From NCBI GenBank assembly GCA_040768585.1, contig JAXGMQ010000001.1, positions 1,178,001 to 1,242,000 on the forward strand: a DNA stretch of 64,000 nt, given 5' to 3'. The notes beneath the pieces are model-generated. The model was given only the letters and a program-made list of their open reading frames with translations, was not told the origin of the DNA and ran no database searches. The position numbers and the translations under genes were made by a program. Origin of the DNA: JAXGMQ01 sp040768585. GTDB taxonomy: Bacteria; Caldisericota; Caldisericia; JAAYUI01. Positions 11,401-20,763 of the stretch are shown piece by piece; positions within the stretch are counted from its first letter, which is position 1; each line of letters opens with the position of its first letter.

Positions 11401-14400
11401 CGGTCTTCTTCAGGTTCCAAGAGATGGCTCATACTACGATCCTTACTGGGAAACAGTCTACAGAGACCCAGAGAAACGTGCCTACGCCAACTATGCAAGG
11501 TATGTCTTCGATCCAGTCAATGATCCAAGGTATGATCTGTATGCAACACATTTCTCACACCTCGCCAACTCGTATGACTGCTACGGCAGATGGGAAAGAA
11601 CGGTTCAGCCAGAGGATCTTGATATTCAGGCAAACAGAAAATGTCTCACCATCCTAGAGCAGAGATTCCCGAACCTCGTCCTTACGCTTACAAACTGGGA
11701 CAACCCGAACGATATTAATGACCCGGCGGACATCAGATTCGCAACAGAGTCGATTCCAGATAGACCACACCGTGTGAACTACAACTGTCGTGGCGCTGGC
11801 GTTAAGTTCCTTTTCACTGCAAACAATACTGATTTCACCGAGAAGTACATTGTTCAGGTCAATGACGACGATACGTTCATCTGCTGGCAGTGGTTTGATT
11901 ATGAGCCACTCAACATGCTTTCACCACTCGACTACCTTATCTACAGAGACCTTGGTAACCCAGGTTGGCCGAGTTCACCGCAGCAGCCAGACCCAAGAAA
12001 TTCCAGAGGTCCAGTCAATGACCCACCGCGTCTCCCAACAGATGCTGAGCCAGAATCAGAACTTGAGAGATGCTTTGTTGACGATGTGGACTGCTCTGGT
12101 AAGCAGGCAACCTGTGACATCTGTGGTATAGGTGGCGGCTCGATTGAGGACTTCGTACCGATCGGTTCAGTCACACTCAATGACACATATGGCAATAGCT
12201 ACGTTGAATTCATCATCCAGACCTTCGGTGTTCCGACCATGGTCACCGACTACGGATACCTTTCAACAACAGATCCGGGCGGTCAGATGCTTGTTGCCGT
12301 CCTCCCAAGAGAAGCGGATACACCACTCTGGGTGCGTGTAACAGCTGAGCAGACGATATTCAACTTTAACAGTGTCGATGGGCAGCTTTGGCCACCAAAT
12401 GGCCCTGGATTCCTCAACGACTACACGGGTGGTGTGGATTATTGCGGACTTATCAGCTTTGATATTACCCCGCCGGACCCAGACGTGAACTTCACAGAAG
12501 TCACGATGGTCGACCACGCTCTCCAGTATTCGCAGGCCAACTACACTGTCGGTTCAGATTCAGATGGATATCACACCAACCCAGTCTCGCCGCTTGGTAT
12601 GCCGGCACCACAGATCCAGACACCGTACAATCCAATACTTAAAGACCTCACCGAAGAGGTAACCTGTTATCCAGGTGGACAGACTCATCCATTCAGACTT
12701 GATGGTCCGAACTCCAAGAGGCGCTCAGGCTGGAATGCATATCCCGCAATCCACAGCGAGTGGTACAACGGAACAGATCACTCACAGTTTGTGAAGCTTG
12801 GAACAGAGTTCTTCCCACTTACCGACTATGGTCTGTACTTCATCTTGAAGAACCAGCGTGGTGAACACCTGTCCTTCTCTCCAATCCAGCACTGGGTCTC
12901 ACCATATCCAATTAGGTACGATCTCATGATCAAGAGAGTCATTATCGAAGGACCGTTCATGAGACCGAAGTTTATGGATGCAGACAACTCGAACTATCTC
13001 TCCAACAACTACTACAATGGAACTGAGTATCCACCGATCGCTTATGACACGAGTGGTAGACTTGAGATCACAGACCTCAACGTCAACGCATTTGTGCAGA
13101 ACTCGCTTTCCTACAGAGGTGGTGACTTCGCCAATGTCACAAGCCCATACATGACGGGTTCAGACCCAGTCAGAAACCAGCTTGTGTATCCAGATGACAC
13201 CAACATCCCAGAGAATGACTATCTTAGACTACTTGACAGGTCACTTGACTTCACATCGCTTCACTTTGCCAACATTGGTAATAGACCATCTGGTGCCAAC
13301 GATGTCTTCTGTATCGACGAAATTATCCCAGTTAACTACGGAAACATCAGCATTACAGTCGAACTCCAGAATGGTAAGCGTAAGATTTACCAGGATTGCT
13401 GCGAGACAACACCAGTTGACGGCATCAATGTTTGGGGTCTTGATATCCAGGATGCTCCAGATGAAATCGTCGTTGACACAGAGAATGTCATTGAGATAGG
13501 ACTTAGAGAATACAACGACATTCAGGTCGTCCAAGAGTGCAACGATGCCCTCGTGTTCTGCTGGCAGGATCGTGGCGTCAAGCAGATTGGATCAGACATG
13601 AGAGTCGGTGCTGGTGATGGTTGGATTACAAACCCACCACGCAACAGCAACCTTCGAGATAAGGTTTGGCAGTATCTCACCGGCGATGATATCAATGGTG
13701 ATGGCAAGATAACATTCAAGGACTTCGAGACTGAGATTCTTGGTACCTATGATATGACAACCAACACATGGCTTGCTGGTATCATTGACGCAAGAACGTA
13801 TCAGAGGCAGGATGGAATCTACAGATTCGAGCTTAACGAAACAAATAATTGTATTGTTGACGAGATTGGATTTGACTTCGGTGGTGGTGAGCAGATAGGC
13901 GGAAGGTTCTCTTCAGCAGATCACATCATCAGCATCAACGAAGAACTTCCGATTTGGATTACAGCATACAAGTATGGTGATGACAATAACGACAGAAGCT
14001 TCCAGCCATACTATGAGATCCCACCACAGTCAGAGTTTGGTAAGCCAGGATTCTCACACGAAGTTTATATGGCTGCGCAGAAGTCCGTCAGGGTTGTTGG
14101 TTCGGAGGATCTTGTTGTAGAGATAACACCTGCTGTCCTCACAGCTGGTGTAACTCCTGAGTATGTCGATCCAGATGAGCCATTGACATTTACAGTGTAC
14201 CATCCAGATGGTGATACGAGATTCAACTTCTTTGAAGAAGGAGTACCGGACTACACTGGTGCTTACAAAATCAGAGAATGGGAACAGGTCGCAAACAACC
14301 TGTTCGAGGATCCACATCCAGACAACAAGTATCACTATGGATATGATTCCGAGCTTCCGCAGTACTACTGGTTGAGAACAGACCTTCACAACAACGATCC

Positions 14401-17269
14401 GACATCCAATGCAGAGGGAGTTGACAACCACAGACTATTCGCTTCAAGGATTACTGCGATTGACTTCATCGAGTACGACTTCAGCGGTGGTGAAGATGGT
14501 GTATACATCTTCAAGGGATTCTGTGCGAACGATGAGGGTAGTTTCCCGGTTATTATCTACTCACCAGACAGAAAGCATTACGCCAGAGAGACAGTCAAGA
14601 TCAAACCACCAAAGGTGGAGTACAAGATCACAAACATCGACGATCCAGATCAGAGAGTGTTTGATCTACCAGGAACACCAGGCGATCCTGAGTTCCTCAT
14701 GACCGCTGCTGATAACAGAGTCTACAAAGTTGATATTACCTGCTACACGCATGACGGCGAGAAGCCACTTATCGGCGCTGCCAAGGGTGTATCAGTCTGC
14801 ACAGGCTCAGACAGAGACAACGCAAGATTCACACCAGTCTACACAGCACCATCCTCGTTCCTTACTGGTGAGCCAAGATACGCCATTGGTACCAGAGGTG
14901 ATTGGATGCCAGTTGATGGTCAGCCTCTTGGTCAGGATCAGATTTACACCCCACGTATCAGACCACGCCTTGGAATAGACTTTGATGCCGACGGTGTCGT
15001 TGAGGAGTCCAACAGAGAGGTTATCAGACCAACAGCATACACTCACAAAATAGCTCGCATATACATGACCTCATACTACTTCTACTACTTCCCAGGCGTA
15101 CGATACCAAGCCACAGGTGGACTTGTTCCAAGCGTTTACTACAACACAAACAACTACGCCTACCCGGACAGATATGACGAAAAGAACTACTACAACCTGT
15201 TCATCTATGGTGATATCTACCCAGACCCAGATTCCACATTTGCTTGGGGACTTGGTGCCATCTATAACTCGTCCCATTACGGCGGATACCTCACAATTGA
15301 CGTGAATGATGACGACTTCCTTACCTATGCAGACTCATTGTCACTCGATGAGAGAGGCTCGACCCAGGTCTACGTCTATGCTGAAGATCTTTGCTACTTC
15401 GCTGGCTTCATCGGCGACAACCCATGGACTAACACGAAGTGGGGAGATGTATACGGTGGAATTGACTCCTACCTGTCGAATGTTACAAGTGGATACAGTG
15501 ATAGCTTCTATGGAGACCCACATGCTCCGAGAACGATGCAGAGAAGATATGGTTACAGACCACAGGGAGTGAATGTACCGACAGCTTATATTCCTGCTGC
15601 TGATGGCACGTTCAAACTTGACTGGGAGGCATTCCCAAGCAAGGATAACTACGCCAAGATTGAAGCTCCATTTGCGATCGCAAGATCTGCGGAGACAAGA
15701 GAACCATTTGGTCTTATGCTTATGAATCAGAACTGTTATGATCTGATCTATGCGAAAGAAAACCACATACTGTTCAACTTCTACCCAGCATTCTCGAGCG
15801 ATCTGCCATTGGGTGAGGGTGCGAGAGTCGACCTTTTGATCTACACATGGGGTGGAACGGATCCAACAAGATCTTATGCGAGAACATACAAATCCGCAGA
15901 AGACCCAGCCGCGACGGAGTGCATGGCGCTTGTAAGGCCGACGGGTGTGGCGACGCGAATGCTCTCAATCGCTTACTACCAGGAGAACACAAGATTTAGG
16001 TTCCCATACGAGTACAGGATTGAAAGAGACCTCGAGAAGAGAAATATCCTTCCATCGTTCGACTCAGTCAGGGGGCTTGAGGTACTTGTTGACTCGGAAG
16101 ATGTTCTTAGATCGCAGATCACAGGTACACTCAACATTACAGTCAGAGAGTATGGTTCCAACGCTCCGGCAGGTAACGCTGAGCTCAAGATTGAGGGCGC
16201 TGGTGTATCGCTTCCATCCAAGCGCTGCAACGACAAGGGTCAGGCATCGGTTGTTGTAACACCAACAGAGACTGGAATCATCAAGGTAACAGCAAGTCTC
16301 GAAGGATACGCTGATGGATTCGGTACCATAACGGTCGGCGTTGATACTCAACCGCCAACGGTAACAATTGAAGAACCAACCAACTACGCAGTTGTTGCTG
16401 GCAATTCGGTTGCGCTCAAGGGTGTAACAAAACCAGGTTCGAAGCTCACAGTCAATGGACAGCAGGTTGCAGTCAATCTTAAGGGTGAGTTTGAGTTCAA
16501 CGTGAACCTTCAGAACGAGGGCGCTAACACAATCGTTGTCAAGGCAACGTCACCAACAGGCGCGACAACCGTCAGATACGTCACAGTCATCAGAGACACT
16601 CAGGCTCCAAGCCTTATCATCAATGAGCCAACTGAGATTATTGCAAACGCAACATACTACGACGTCACAGGCAGAGTTGAGCCAGGCTCTAAGGTTACAG
16701 TTAACGGTGTGGACGCGAAGGTCGTCTTCGATGTTTGGACTCACAGAGTTAACCTCGTCCCAGGCAAGAATGAAGTTGAAGTGACGGCAATCGATGCGGC
16801 AGGTAACACTGTCACCTCCAAGATTGTTCTTGTTAACTACAAGCTTGTGACAATCGAGCTTACCAAGGAAGTCACGACAGCCTACGTAAATGGTGAGATG
16901 GTACAGCTGACAGCAGCTCCAAGACTCTCGATGGCATCAGGCACATTCATGGTGCCAGCGGGTGACCTCTTCGGTAGCCTCGAGGGCAATGTGGTTAATG
17001 CCGGTGGCAACCTGTTCAACATTACGCTTGGTGCGAGCACCGCTTCGATTACGCAAGATGGAAAGACTGCCCAGGTCAATGGTGTGGCCAAAGCGCTTCC
17101 AGAAGCTCCGGCAAGAGACGTTGCAACCGGCCAGCTCATGGTGCCCGCAGCTGTCCTCCTTCAGTACATGAATGAGGGTTCAGCTGATGGTGACATTGAG
17201 CCAATACTTGACATCGAGTGGAACCCATCCGCTGGTAGAATGACAATCAGCAGATACTGGATACCATGA
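8447..17269 (+). CDS. giant secreted surface protein (2940 aa), stalk domain at C-terminus
   Basis: The ATG follows AAGGAG at 8434-8439. The protein begins with a signal peptide (Lys/Arg start, hydrophobic core, cleavage likely after AEA near residue 32). The N-terminal third holds about four copies of a module with the ending GD/ADxRLTxV (near 9540-9670, 9890-9975, 10600-10690, 10890-10970), one written DMDSSGAISKGDLRLTDV, which looks like a calcium loop. The centre is paralogous to the previous gene, sharing TDYGLYF, PGGQTH and DARTYQRQDG blocks and an EF-hand-like loop DINGDGKITF near residue 1745. The C-terminus has a Big-like domain (about 2540-2635), two Ig-like domains with DxxPP/QAP starts and a degenerate stalk domain (about 2800-2940). 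It lacks the NIDO-like insert of its neighbour. Probably an abundant S-layer, sheath or adhesion protein; the function is not proven. Codon choice is highly uniform. A strong terminator follows. Confidence 0.9.
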   Translation: MRKILTTLLSVALVLGMISTFMPMLSLDNAEAQGSGNTPATMVGNRFHRIGYDRYGRELPDGKMVPWQKVGEVWWGREGFYMPYAVRAVDDPPYSITVPPATAFYSTVVSNETSSHVATLGFGLWTEVWLTVDVDPGDGQTTYKHHWYVILDDYGQLWFDPDGRFNDCRYYGYADPYDVNYMEDDDYTHDNCTDNPRALVDPIVSNNTQGPYILDPDYNPFVNENASMWQFYSPSYALNNVAAPVYNPRIYFWDAEKTGYNTKRLWKLGFADMNDYLAENAVGPAGALCSGVVYEEAANPSNPLYKEYQDWDIDLSLRAFQLNYNPAQFAEAGSEVHAENITLGGNYPDSQVSWAAQAPVAYNFGEFAYRKAGADVMYPTLTGPGTYDTKPVSFVDEADIRLSDIVVTRNGDIRTYPPFTSVIDTGAIGVWEPGDDYDVGTSQWAFSDGVTGTFGRPEYYHDQAIGTNNGGNGGGDGVYSPGEFIYRKALANSGMTVQADDIRLTNVNGYQTNTNRHLPNNPDLLFDTDGMVRAGIMDGDLLIMAEVLNGGCQSPNYDIAVQTDAWIGWRDNGRWMPVEIGYTAAGIRSHFDTTINHFNRVQKNAMLSQNSDGFFVPSTVFHDVQFEERQFGGWSIWLDDGIDNNAAVNQMYACTALDLSDNLEGKETIEQIVGGESLEAWDFDYGRGGVRDDFGELVSFTDTAKVIGPPYGFYDTEGNGFGCHEHLYRDMDSSGAISKGDLRLTDVITYREVGPVSGSMIQYYAGTTVAAGDLDVGEPITYFNQPPQAGNIEFMFYDISHPADGVPRNYEYDPGEDIYLQPIGLTEVDYRSVRATDVEIQGKKYICGTAVSLSQALFVENPVSMISMGNNGLASFMDFEVIPGSIQVEVKVDQEFMVEQTSHVEVRVVPEPTDPDDKYYILIENLPRSSYNNIAETVRTIDRDHLVANFEITPYRGSCDLTGFVQDRKVYVHAIKEETDVSAYSGLLQVPRDGSYYDPYWETVYRDPEKRAYANYARYVFDPVNDPRYDLYATHFSHLANSYDCYGRWERTVQPEDLDIQANRKCLTILEQRFPNLVLTLTNWDNPNDINDPADIRFATESIPDRPHRVNYNCRGAGVKFLFTANNTDFTEKYIVQVNDDDTFICWQWFDYEPLNMLSPLDYLIYRDLGNPGWPSSPQQPDPRNSRGPVNDPPRLPTDAEPESELERCFVDDVDCSGKQATCDICGIGGGSIEDFVPIGSVTLNDTYGNSYVEFIIQTFGVPTMVTDYGYLSTTDPGGQMLVAVLPREADTPLWVRVTAEQTIFNFNSVDGQLWPPNGPGFLNDYTGGVDYCGLISFDITPPDPDVNFTEVTMVDHALQYSQANYTVGSDSDGYHTNPVSPLGMPAPQIQTPYNPILKDLTEEVTCYPGGQTHPFRLDGPNSKRRSGWNAYPAIHSEWYNGTDHSQFVKLGTEFFPLTDYGLYFILKNQRGEHLSFSPIQHWVSPYPIRYDLMIKRVIIEGPFMRPKFMDADNSNYLSNNYYNGTEYPPIAYDTSGRLEITDLNVNAFVQNSLSYRGGDFANVTSPYMTGSDPVRNQLVYPDDTNIPENDYLRLLDRSLDFTSLHFANIGNRPSGANDVFCIDEIIPVNYGNISITVELQNGKRKIYQDCCETTPVDGINVWGLDIQDAPDEIVVDTENVIEIGLREYNDIQVVQECNDALVFCWQDRGVKQIGSDMRVGAGDGWITNPPRNSNLRDKVWQYLTGDDINGDGKITFKDFETEILGTYDMTTNTWLAGIIDARTYQRQDGIYRFELNETNNCIVDEIGFDFGGGEQIGGRFSSADHIISINEELPIWITAYKYGDDNNDRSFQPYYEIPPQSEFGKPGFSHEVYMAAQKSVRVVGSEDLVVEITPAVLTAGVTPEYVDPDEPLTFTVYHPDGDTRFNFFEEGVPDYTGAYKIREWEQVANNLFEDPHPDNKYHYGYDSELPQYYWLRTDLHNNDPTSNAEGVDNHRLFASRITAIDFIEYDFSGGEDGVYIFKGFCANDEGSFPVIIYSPDRKHYARETVKIKPPKVEYKITNIDDPDQRVFDLPGTPGDPEFLMTAADNRVYKVDITCYTHDGEKPLIGAAKGVSVCTGSDRDNARFTPVYTAPSSFLTGEPRYAIGTRGDWMPVDGQPLGQDQIYTPRIRPRLGIDFDADGVVEESNREVIRPTAYTHKIARIYMTSYYFYYFPGVRYQATGGLVPSVYYNTNNYAYPDRYDEKNYYNLFIYGDIYPDPDSTFAWGLGAIYNSSHYGGYLTIDVNDDDFLTYADSLSLDERGSTQVYVYAEDLCYFAGFIGDNPWTNTKWGDVYGGIDSYLSNVTSGYSDSFYGDPHAPRTMQRRYGYRPQGVNVPTAYIPAADGTFKLDWEAFPSKDNYAKIEAPFAIARSAETREPFGLMLMNQNCYDLIYAKENHILFNFYPAFSSDLPLGEGARVDLLIYTWGGTDPTRSYARTYKSAEDPAATECMALVRPTGVATRMLSIAYYQENTRFRFPYEYRIERDLEKRNILPSFDSVRGLEVLVDSEDVLRSQITGTLNITVREYGSNAPAGNAELKIEGAGVSLPSKRCNDKGQASVVVTPTETGIIKVTASLEGYADGFGTITVGVDTQPPTVTIEEPTNYAVVAGNSVALKGVTKPGSKLTVNGQQVAVNLKGEFEFNVNLQNEGANTIVVKATSPTGATTVRYVTVIRDTQAPSLIINEPTEIIANATYYDVTGRVEPGSKVTVNGVDAKVVFDVWTHRVNLVPGKNEVEVTAIDAAGNTVTSKIVLVNYKLVTIELTKEVTTAYVNGEMVQLTAAPRLSMASGTFMVPAGDLFGSLEGNVVNAGGNLFNITLGASTASITQDGKTAQVNGVAKALPEAPARDVATGQLMVPAAVLLQYMNEGSADGDIEPILDIEWNPSAGRMTISRYWIP

Positions 17270-17332
17270 GGTAACTAGCAAGATTGAGGTGGAGCGAGTT
17301 TCTCTACCTTGAGCTTGGAAAGAAGAAATGAC

Positions 17333-17370
17333 AATCCCCCGAGTGAACTTATCGCTCGGGGGATTTTTTT
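17333..17370 (+). terminator. intrinsic terminator after the 2940-aa gene
   Basis: A perfect GC-rich stem (17333-17343 with 17355-17365, extendable to 14 bp with one wobble pair) is followed by a run of seven T. It lies about 65 bases after the stop and closes the giant-protein unit. Confidence 0.95.
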
Positions 17371-18284
17371 ATGTGAGAATGATTGTTGATTTTTACTAGA
17401 TGAGCTTGAAGTGAATCCTTTTTTTACTTTCCAGTGTTGTGAGTTACTCAAGATGAGATATGATCCGTTCCCACAAATAACCACCGGGTCTAGAGAATAT
17501 CGCTGTGAAGTAAGATATTGAAGTGGGAGGGTTGTAAATTCCTGTGTTTCCTCATCCCAGCAAGGCGGTGGGCACCAAAAGCGTTGTATCCAAGAGGACA
17601 AAATTTTTGTGTTTGCCTTTGACTGATGTTTATTAAGTGAATAATCTCAAAACATTTTAGTACCGCCAAGCATAACTTCTATTGTTACCAAAGATTTGAT
17701 GATTCCGGTTCTACCAGGATAAGTAACCACAGAAGACACTTGTTGTAAACACAATTGGCTTTGATGGGTCTAGAGGTTTGAATGTTGTGTGAGGGGATAG
17801 TTCGTGAACCAATGGGAGATTACTCATGATTGGAGTAGAATCTGGTGTGAGGAGTTCCGCAAGTTTTGTGAAAGCAGCATCTCTTCTTAAAATCCCAAGC
17901 AAAGCATGGTAGATACTTTTGCCTCCCACTCTCACATACCTATCTCAACTGGGACTAATTCAAGGTTGCTGGAAATGATGATGAGTTCACGAAGTTTTTT
18001 AAAAACTGCCCACCATGAAATAAACCACAAATTGCTCCAAATCACCTCCATTTTGTAAGCTTTCTCCAGAAAGATTCAATGCCACTCACACATTTTCTCC
18101 TTACGGACTTCCTTCGCCCTGAAGCAATCTTCATCCAATTCTACTTCATCCTTTAGTGGGCGATTTGCCCTCAAGTGGTTACAAAATCCTCTACTTCTGA
18201 TTCCCCCTTAGGCATGTGGGGGCGATATACATATTTGTTTCCCTTTCCATTACTGACTATTTCAGATTGAGGAGATTAGGATAA

Positions 18285-18319
18285 CCAAAGCGCTTCAGTT
18301 GGTTACTGAAGTGCTTTGG
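18285..18319. repeat. 15-bp inverted repeat (hairpin)
   Basis: CCAAAGCGCTTCAGT (18285-18299) pairs with ACTGAAGTGCTTTGG (18305-18319) around a 5-nt loop, with one G-U pair. There is no T-run on the + side. It may be a rho-independent-like element, or a remnant of a small RNA or an element end. Confidence 0.6.
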
Positions 18320-18619
18320 GTAGTGGGTATATAGTCTATCGAGAACCCCGCAAATTTATGAAGGGATTAGTCAACCTACAAACGGGAGACCACTCAAACG
18401 ACCAAACAGATGTCTTGCGGTGCTTTGATAATTGAGAACAATATAGAGCGAGGAGGGGGCATAAAAGTACTTTCCCGGATCCCAAAATTTGTAAGGGTCT
18501 AGATAGTTCACATTTTTGTTGAGTCTGAATGACGCTTCTTTAATTAACATTTTGTGCAGAATGAAAACTATAAACCAAAACAGCTTCAGATTGCGCACGA
18601 CCTCCTCACCCTTTCCCTC

Positions 18620-18642
18620 CCTCTCCCCCAAAGGGGGAGAGG
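18620..18642. repeat. GC-rich palindrome, CCTCTCCCCC-AAA-GGGGGAGAGG
   Basis: A perfect 10-bp palindrome with a 3-nt loop lies in otherwise AT-rich non-coding DNA. A similar CCCCCAAGGGGGAGAAGG core lies just upstream of the gene starting at 57629. Elements of this C-run/G-run type are often dispersed in bacterial intergenic DNA; dispersal in this genome is an inference from only two or three sites. Confidence 0.55.
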
Positions 18643-19021
18643 AATTAGAGGGAGCTTCCTTTTTTCTAAGGAATAGTTAGCAGACAAAAGAGGATTTTCT
18701 TACCTCTGTTAATATTACGCTCCCCTTTCTGAAAGTTGATATTTGGCACACGCACTCCCCTCTCCCTTATAATTGTAAGTGAAAGGGGCAGGGGCGAAGG
18801 TGATTGTTGATAATCATTTCTGAAACAAAAGCCTAAAAATTGGTCAATGAAAAGAAAACAACTCAAACTCAGAAATACACAACAGACTTTAGGTCTAATA
18901 GTTTACTGTCTCTAACATCGAGCAATCTCTGTTAAAAAAGTTGAACTTGTAGGGAATGGGGACTAGGAAAAGTTATTGATTGGTAAGGTCTGAGTTGGTA
19001 AGAGCCTTCATAAATTGTTTG

Positions 19022-20581
19022 CTATTCTCTTGATTCGCCAAAATTATTACGTACGACAAAAACATCGTTCAGGTCGATGATACCGTTGTTATCGAAGTCG
19101 CACTCAAGTTTGAATCCTGGGTTGAAAGAACGCTTCCCGAGGTGTGTGGCAATAATGATGAGATCTGTCCCATCAACCCTACAGTCGAGGTTGCAGTCAC
19201 CCATAATCTGTTTGATAAAAAAGTTGATCCCAAGTTTGTACCTGTAGTTAGGAGTGTCGACGACTATTTCACCAAAGTCCTGGAGTGACAATACGCCCTT
19301 TGAATTGACACTAACGGCGACCGTCTCGGTGTACCCTGGATAGACGACAATCTCTCTTTTGTCGGTTGAGGTGTTTCTGGCGTAGGTGTGCACTCTGGCA
19401 GATATGGGAGAGCTTCCGAGATTGACTAGTCTAATCTCCCGAGTGTAAATCTTCTCAGGGCAGATGATTCCGAAATTCAAATCGCAGGATATTCCGAGGT
19501 AAAGTCCAAAAGGTGATGTTGAATATCTGATGAGTTTGGGGCCGCATGTCACATAGAAATCTGCTTTGTGAGGAACAGCCTGTGAAGTAATATCGCCTGG
19601 TGTGTTTATGGCGTTGTATGCGGAACCAGTGGATTTCTGGACCGGGATTATCTGGCTATTTCTGGTGCAACAGAGGATGATTCTTCCGCACACAGAAATA
19701 TTTGTTGGAGAGAGAGTTTTATTCATCCACGATGTGTCACCTTCGATGCTTTTGCAGAGAATCCCGCTATCGCTCCCAAAGAGGTAGACCCACTTGCAGT
19801 CAGTCACTGCCCCTTTGTTCTTTCCCGTCGGGGTTTTATCACTCCAGAGTTGTCTACAGTCCTCCACCGCAAGCGCAATGCATCCGCCCCTTTCAAGAAC
19901 AGCCACAAACGAGTTGTCGCTTATGGATGTAACACTCTCCACAAAACCAACCGTGGCGCTAGAGCATACAAGCTCCAGAGATTCTGCATCAAAGACGTGT
20001 ACTCGCATGTCTCTGCAAGCGATGACCACCCGATTTCCGACAACCGTTGGGGCAGAAACTGGCTCATCAGGGAGTTCCCCGCTCGATTGTATGATGCCAT
20101 TTGTGTCTGCCCTGTAGATATGTGATTTGCTGTTGATGAATAGAGACCTGTCGGATGCCAAGAGACTCTGTGGGTCATCAACCTCGACATTCCACACGAC
20201 TGAATCGCTCGAGATTCTTCTTGCTGTTATTTCCTTGCCATCGAAGGAGATGAAAAGATCATTGAATATGACAGGCACACATGGGCCAGTTATCTTGAAT
20301 GTTCCCAGCTCCTCTTTGGAGTTGGTATGGAACACAACCGCCTCGTTGGCGCATATCGTAAAAATATAATCATTTGATGTCAGAATGTGGTGCCCCTGAG
20401 AGATAGTAACCTCCCAATTGGACAGATAGGGAGGGTGGACAGTCTGGGCACAATATGCCTGTCTACCACTGTTGCCGCCCACATTTGGCCAGAGGCATAC
20501 GGCCTCCGAGCCACCTAAAACGGCGACACCGAGTGACACAATCAACAGTGCTAGAAGATAAGCTGTAAGTGCCTTCTTCAT
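19022..20581 (-). CDS. secreted beta-propeller (PQQ-like) protein with C-terminal dockerin-like domain
   Basis: 519 aa. It has an N-terminal signal peptide (MKK, hydrophobic to about residue 24), a body of propeller-like repeats (for example SVVWNVEV, QLWSDKTP, SAPTVVGNRVVIACRD) with many cysteines, a short Ig-like region (about 390-455) and a C-terminal pair of calcium-loop motifs (about 458-516). The second loop, DFDNNGIIDLNDVFVVRNNFG, fits the type I dockerin pattern well; the first is degenerate. Dockerins bind cohesins, but no cohesin is recognisable nearby, so the domain may act within the chain. There is no Shine-Dalgarno sequence before the ATG, and a near-consensus promoter sits almost on it, so the mRNA may be leaderless. 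The gene is divergent from the sigma-factor operon, with a 182-bp gap between start codons. Confidence 0.85.
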   Translation of the reverse strand: MKKALTAYLLALLIVSLGVAVLGGSEAVCLWPNVGGNSGRQAYCAQTVHPPYLSNWEVTISQGHHILTSNDYIFTICANEAVVFHTNSKEELGTFKITGPCVPVIFNDLFISFDGKEITARRISSDSVVWNVEVDDPQSLLASDRSLFINSKSHIYRADTNGIIQSSGELPDEPVSAPTVVGNRVVIACRDMRVHVFDAESLELVCSSATVGFVESVTSISDNSFVAVLERGGCIALAVEDCRQLWSDKTPTGKNKGAVTDCKWVYLFGSDSGILCKSIEGDTSWMNKTLSPTNISVCGRIILCCTRNSQIIPVQKSTGSAYNAINTPGDITSQAVPHKADFYVTCGPKLIRYSTSPFGLYLGISCDLNFGIICPEKIYTREIRLVNLGSSPISARVHTYARNTSTDKREIVVYPGYTETVAVSVNSKGVLSLQDFGEIVVDTPNYRYKLGINFFIKQIMGDCNLDCRVDGTDLIIIATHLGKRSFNPGFKLECDFDNNGIIDLNDVFVVRNNFGESRE

Positions 20582-20589
20582 TTATCCAC

Positions 20590-20618
20590 ATTATTTATCC
20601 TATTTATTGTATTGTCAA
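20590..20618 (-). promoter_or_regulatory. near-consensus sigma-70 promoter for the propeller/dockerin gene
   Basis: On the - strand TTGACA (20618-20613), a 17-bp spacer and AATAAT (20595-20590) precede the ATG at 20581. Transcription would begin about 7 bases past the -10 box, only a few bases before the start codon, so a leaderless or nearly leaderless mRNA is predicted. Confidence 0.65.
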
Positions 20619-20639
20619 TCCTCTATTTCTCAGCCTTTT

Positions 20640-20668
20640 TTGCAATTCTCTAATAATTTCATTAAAAT
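20640..20668 (+). promoter_or_regulatory. putative promoter of the ECF sigma operon
   Basis: TTGCAA (20640-20645), a 17-bp spacer and TAAAAT (20663-20668) resemble a housekeeping promoter. It predicts a start near 20675 and a leader of about 90 nt. If the operon autoregulates, an ECF-type promoter should overlap or lie near this one; I could not identify it with confidence. Confidence 0.5.
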
Positions 20669-20763
20669 GGTCTGATACTACTTGGTGAACCAGGGGTGGT
20701 GGTTGGGTGTATTTTACCCGAAGTTCGAGCACAAGCCCTTTTGTTTCGCTAACCTTGGGACAG

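Larger units (their letters stand above)
17371..19021. other. long stretch without a convincing gene
   Basis: About 1.65 kb lies between a + strand terminator and the 3' end of a - strand gene. Short frames exist (for example - strand 17711-17935 and 18371-18631), but they lack ribosome sites, family signatures and the codon style of the neighbours. The stretch holds a 15-bp hairpin (18285-18319), a perfect GC-rich palindrome (18620-18642) and a second, imperfect CCCCTCTCC/GGGGCAGGGG pair near 18756-18795. I saw no tRNA, rRNA or transposase. It could contain a decayed gene or an unrecognised RNA. Confidence 0.6.

Noticed and set aside
17275..17601. 108-codon - strand frame over the terminator
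   Set aside because: It overlaps the intrinsic terminator of the giant gene and shows no coding style.
17711..17935. 74-codon - strand frame with a somewhat protein-like sequence
   Set aside because: No ribosome site, no recognised family and no partner; kept only as a possible decayed fragment within the non-coding stretch.
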